From contig CAMHOI010000051.1 of NCBI GenBank assembly GCA_946186725.1, forward strand, positions 1-7,110: DNA of 7,110 nucleotides. The letters are read 5' to 3'. Source of the stretch: an uncultured Clostridia bacterium. GTDB taxonomy: Bacteria; Bacillota; Clostridia; Oscillospirales; Acutalibacteraceae. Below, piece by piece: positions 5,759 through 7,110 of the stretch. The stretch's first letter is position 1. The number at the start of each line of letters is the position of its first letter. Below the pieces are notes generated by a model that saw nothing but the letters and a program-made list of their open reading frames with translations, made no database searches and was not told the DNA's origin. The position numbers were made by a program, and so were the translations under genes.

Positions 5759-7110
5759 TCAGTTCAGCCCGATCAGGGACTGTACGGTCTCGGTGTCCAT
5801 GACGGTGTCGTAGGCGGCGGGGCCGACGTTGTGGCCCAACGCCCAGCGGGGCTGCGTGGTCATCAGGTAGTTGCGGCCCGAGAAGACCTGATCGACGACG
5901 TCGTCGTTGTCGATCGAGCTCGGCACGGCGGAGGGACGCAGATCGCAGCCGATGGTGCAGACCACCTTGCCGGCGGCCTCGGGCTCCTTGACCCAGCACT
6001 CGTACGCGGAGACGATGCCGTCCACGTCGGCGGCGGTCAGTCCGAAGTCGGAGAAGAGGGCGTTGGCGGCCCAAATATGGAGGCATGCCTCGCTGCCGCC
6101 GGTGCTTTTGCCGTTGAAGTCGGCACCGGTCAGGGCGATCTCGACGTGGTCGCTCAGACGGGTGATCTGTCCGGAGCTGACGGTGGTGCTGGAGCCGTTC
6201 CAGGGCAGGTTATACAGATTGTTGACCATGCCCTCGGTCGGCACGGCGATCTGGTGCGCCATGATCCAGCCGGTGGCGGCGGAATGGTAGAGCAGGCGGA
6301 AGTTGCGGATGCAGATGGTGATGGGCTGATCGTCGGCAGGGACGTCATTCTGGTTGCGATAGATGGCACCGATGGTCATCGCCTTGGTGTTGCCGTCGCG
6401 GGGCGGATACATGTTGGTAGCGTTGACGCGGTAGGACATGTAGGTGGTCGCCTCGCTGGGCAGAGCGGTGGACATGAACAGGGGATCGTTCAGCTTGGAA
6501 ACGGGGACGACGCCGTCAAATCGGTCTGCCGAAGCGTAAGTCCCGGGCTGATTACCGCCGAGTTTTCGGTAGTCCTTCCATTTGACGGAGCCGTCGCCCG
6601 CAACGTTGGCCCCGGCCAGACGGAAGATGGTGTCGTAGTCCACCAGATAGGGCCCGCCGTTGACGCGGTAGCCCTCCTCGCCCGCCGGGAAGAGGTCGGA
6701 GTTGTCGGCGGTCATGCTCCGGCCCGAGGCCGCGAAGGCGGCGTCGACGTCGAAGTAGTCGATGATCTCGTTGAAGTATTTGTCGCAGGCGTTGCCGTAG
6801 CGCAGCAGGGCCTGGGTCAGCGCGTTCAGGACCGGCTCGCTCGCGCGGTCGCACCAGCACTGATAGACGTAACTGGCTACGCTGTAACGCAGCCCGGTGC
6901 TGACCGCTGTTCCGGAGCCGTTGACAAACCACGCCTCCACCGTCGATTCCATCTGGGTCGGAAGCAGCTCACGGAAACGGAAGAGATACGTCCCCGCGTT
7001 TTTCTCAAAGTCGGCGGCGCCGTAGGTGTAGGTAACGTCGTCGACCTTCACTTTGAGGGAGTAGTCGGCGATGTCCTCGCCGCTCGCGGGGGCGAAGGCG
7101 TAGAGGATGG
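5759..7110 (-). CDS. Large modular protein, C-terminal part (5' end off-window), unknown function
   Basis: The reading frame is open to the right edge, giving 449 visible codons. A GTG at 7051 is in frame but is almost certainly internal, since a typical extracellular-domain sequence (starting ILYAFAPASGED) precedes it. The first part (7110 to about 6760) looks like the distal domain of secreted or surface proteins from gut clostridia: beta-rich sequence, then LRYSVASYVYQC and a helix with LNALTQALLRYGNACDKYF. This resemblance is from memory. The rest (about 6754-5762) is the module shared with the downstream gene, with FDGVVPVSKLNDP, LPSEATTYM, LYNLPW, LHIW, WVKEPEAAGKV and LGHNVGPAAYDTVMD. 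The signal peptide, any anchor and the promoter would be outside the window. It is probably exported, but the window does not show this. It could be a binding or adhesion protein; no catalytic motif is obvious. Confidence 0.87.
   Translation of the reverse strand, partial: ILYAFAPASGEDIADYSLKVKVDDVTYTYGAADFEKNAGTYLFRFRELLPTQMESTVEAWFVNGSGTAVSTGLRYSVASYVYQCWCDRASEPVLNALTQALLRYGNACDKYFNEIIDYFDVDAAFAASGRSMTADNSDLFPAGEEGYRVNGGPYLVDYDTIFRLAGANVAGDGSVKWKDYRKLGGNQPGTYASADRFDGVVPVSKLNDPLFMSTALPSEATTYMSYRVNATNMYPPRDGNTKAMTIGAIYRNQNDVPADDQPITICIRNFRLLYHSAATGWIMAHQIAVPTEGMVNNLYNLPWNGSSTTVSSGQITRLSDHVEIALTGADFNGKSTGGSEACLHIWAANALFSDFGLTAADVDGIVSAYECWVKEPEAAGKVVCTIGCDLRPSAVPSSIDNDDVVDQVFSGRNYLMTTQPRWALGHNVGPAAYDTVMDTETVQSLIGLN
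5762..6754 (-). repeat. Module copy 1 of a diverged tandem duplication
   Basis: This segment encodes the module whose second copy fills the downstream gene (4785-5738). The N-terminal parts align without gaps over 36 residues from FDVDAAF to GGPY (copy 2: FSLDEAV to GGPY), and the C-terminal ends align without gaps over the last 41. The middle needs several gaps. The similarity is visible in the DNA too, for example around 5790-5885 and 4810-4910, so the copies came from duplication followed by long divergence. Confidence 0.85.

Noticed and set aside
4689..5813. Long plus-strand open frame opposite the one-module gene
   Set aside because: The minus strand carries the paralogous module with conserved residues and a ribosome site. 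The plus-strand translation is a GC-rich shadow.

Overview
The window comes from a GC-rich, low-repeat bacterial genome with tight gene packing, strong Shine-Dalgarno sites (AAGGAG type), sigma-A style promoters of the form TTGAC-N16..18-TATA, and short intrinsic terminators. Together with the protein families (a SpoIIAA/RsbV-like STAS protein, a lipoprotein serpin, a stand-alone TipAS domain, and a modular surface-type protein) this suggests a GC-rich clostridial Firmicute, probably a gut Oscillospirales-like organism. That placement is an inference. No RNA genes, CRISPR arrays, insertion sequences or phage genes were seen.

Layout. Positions 1-174 hold no gene: a plus-strand terminator for an off-window gene and a minus-strand terminator. 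Positions 175-1125 (minus) are a two-gene operon: a degenerate GHKL/RsbW-like protein followed by a STAS anti-anti-sigma-type protein, with a good promoter at 1228-1257. Positions 1292-2107 (minus) encode a PhnP-like metallo-beta-lactamase-fold hydrolase, transcribed divergently from a plus-strand serpin lipoprotein (2272-3555). The 164-bp gap between them has an imperfect palindrome that covers the -35 box of the hydrolase promoter and a TTGACA on the serpin side. The serpin converges on a second minus-strand operon (3595-4562), and both share one bidirectional terminator. That operon encodes a six-helix membrane protein of unknown function, coupled by an ATGA overlap to a stand-alone TipAS-like domain protein. 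Positions 4563-4781 hold its promoter and, on the other side, a run of hairpins ending the next minus-strand operon.

Positions 4782-7110 (minus) are the least explained part. A large protein, open at the right edge, ends in a ~330-residue module. The next gene, 14 nt downstream, encodes one diverged copy of that module and almost nothing else, with no visible signal peptide. I do not recognise the module family. This tandem pair is the best candidate for something undescribed.

The blocks look functionally separate: a partner-switching type pair, a hydrolase, a protease inhibitor exported to the cell surface, a possible small-molecule-binding protein with a membrane partner, and the duplicated module. 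I see no evidence that they form a single pathway.
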